Of a stretch of DNA of 64,000 nucleotides, positions 63,936 through 64,000 are shown piece by piece. Every line of letters begins with the position of its first letter. Position 1 is the first letter of the stretch. A program made the position numbers and the translations under genes. This stretch comes from JAWKZG01 sp041396125. Lineage in GTDB: Bacteria; Pseudomonadota; Gammaproteobacteria; Competibacterales; Competibacteraceae. The stretch covers positions 62,001 to 126,000 of the forward strand of contig JAWKZG010000003.1 of the NCBI GenBank assembly GCA_041396125.1, read 5' to 3'. The notes below the pieces were generated by a model. That model made no database searches and was not told the DNA's origin. It saw only the letters and a list, made by a program, of their open reading frames with translations.

Positions 63936-64000
63936 ATCCAGCAGGCCAGACACATTATGAGAGACATGAATCCCGAGAAAAAAATATGAAATTGGCGTTG

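Noticed and set aside
63986..64000. Start of a gene at the right edge
   Set aside because: Only five codons are visible, too few to call.

Overview
The window is ordinary gammaproteobacterial chromosome, outside the Enterobacterales by gene content. The evidence is synteny and gene families: zapA-6S RNA-fau with the TIGR02449 and UPF0149 genes beside it, ubiH, rpmB-rpmG, rplM-rpsI, glnA-glnL-glnG under sigma54/NtrC-type sites, fadIJ, mnmG and a linked trpEGDC block. No tRNA, rRNA, IS element, prophage or CRISPR array was seen. Base composition looks even throughout. Most genes are housekeeping. Two small systems deserve attention.

Layout. Positions 1-471 hold the start of a membrane flippase-like gene, then recG. 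From 2808 to 9072 lies an exosortase (catalytic C203/R248/H272 with an EpsI-like C-terminal domain), then a VIT/VWA protein, then a secreted-looking DUF255 thioredoxin-fold protein. The VIT/VWA gene as written stops at 6518. Correcting two compensating single-base shifts restores a textbook C-terminal PEP-CTERM signal (PEP motif, hydrophobic stretch, Arg pair), so this is most likely a dedicated exosortase/target pair. From 9167 to 15872 there is a GIY-YIG protein, fadJ and fadI, an alpha/beta hydrolase, a HAD phosphatase and a class III CoA-transferase, all on the minus strand; fdhD follows on plus.

Positions 16894-24240 (minus) read as one tight seven-gene operon: phnD-phnC-phnE-phnE-psuG-PhyH dioxygenase-membrane glycosyltransferase-like protein. 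The dioxygenase resembles the human PHYHD1 clade closely. The combination of a phosphonate-type importer, a pseudouridine-5'-phosphate glycosidase, an Fe(II)/2-oxoglutarate oxygenase and a membrane glycosyltransferase is not one I recognise, and it is the best candidate here for an undescribed pathway. Then come pcp, pilU, a TRAP transporter coupled to a phytase-like esterase gene and mtnA, an MFS exporter, rpmB-rpmG, a desaturase, mutM, moaD-moaE, mnmG, rpe, trpE-trpG-trpD-trpC-osmC, rplM-rpsI, a porin, rpiA, ilvA, the zapA/6S/fau locus, ubiH, nfi, an IclR regulator with glcDEF, a CDF metal exporter, and glnA-glnL-glnG.

A window-wide feature is the number of single-base frame breaks: about 14 in 10 otherwise intact genes, including trpG, ilvA, pilU, phnD and glcE. 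Correcting each one restores a full-length product whose ends fit its neighbours, often with a 1-5 nt overlap or gap. Most look like one-base losses or gains, several of them in short homopolymers. I read them as sequence errors rather than decay, and give frame-corrected spans for those genes.
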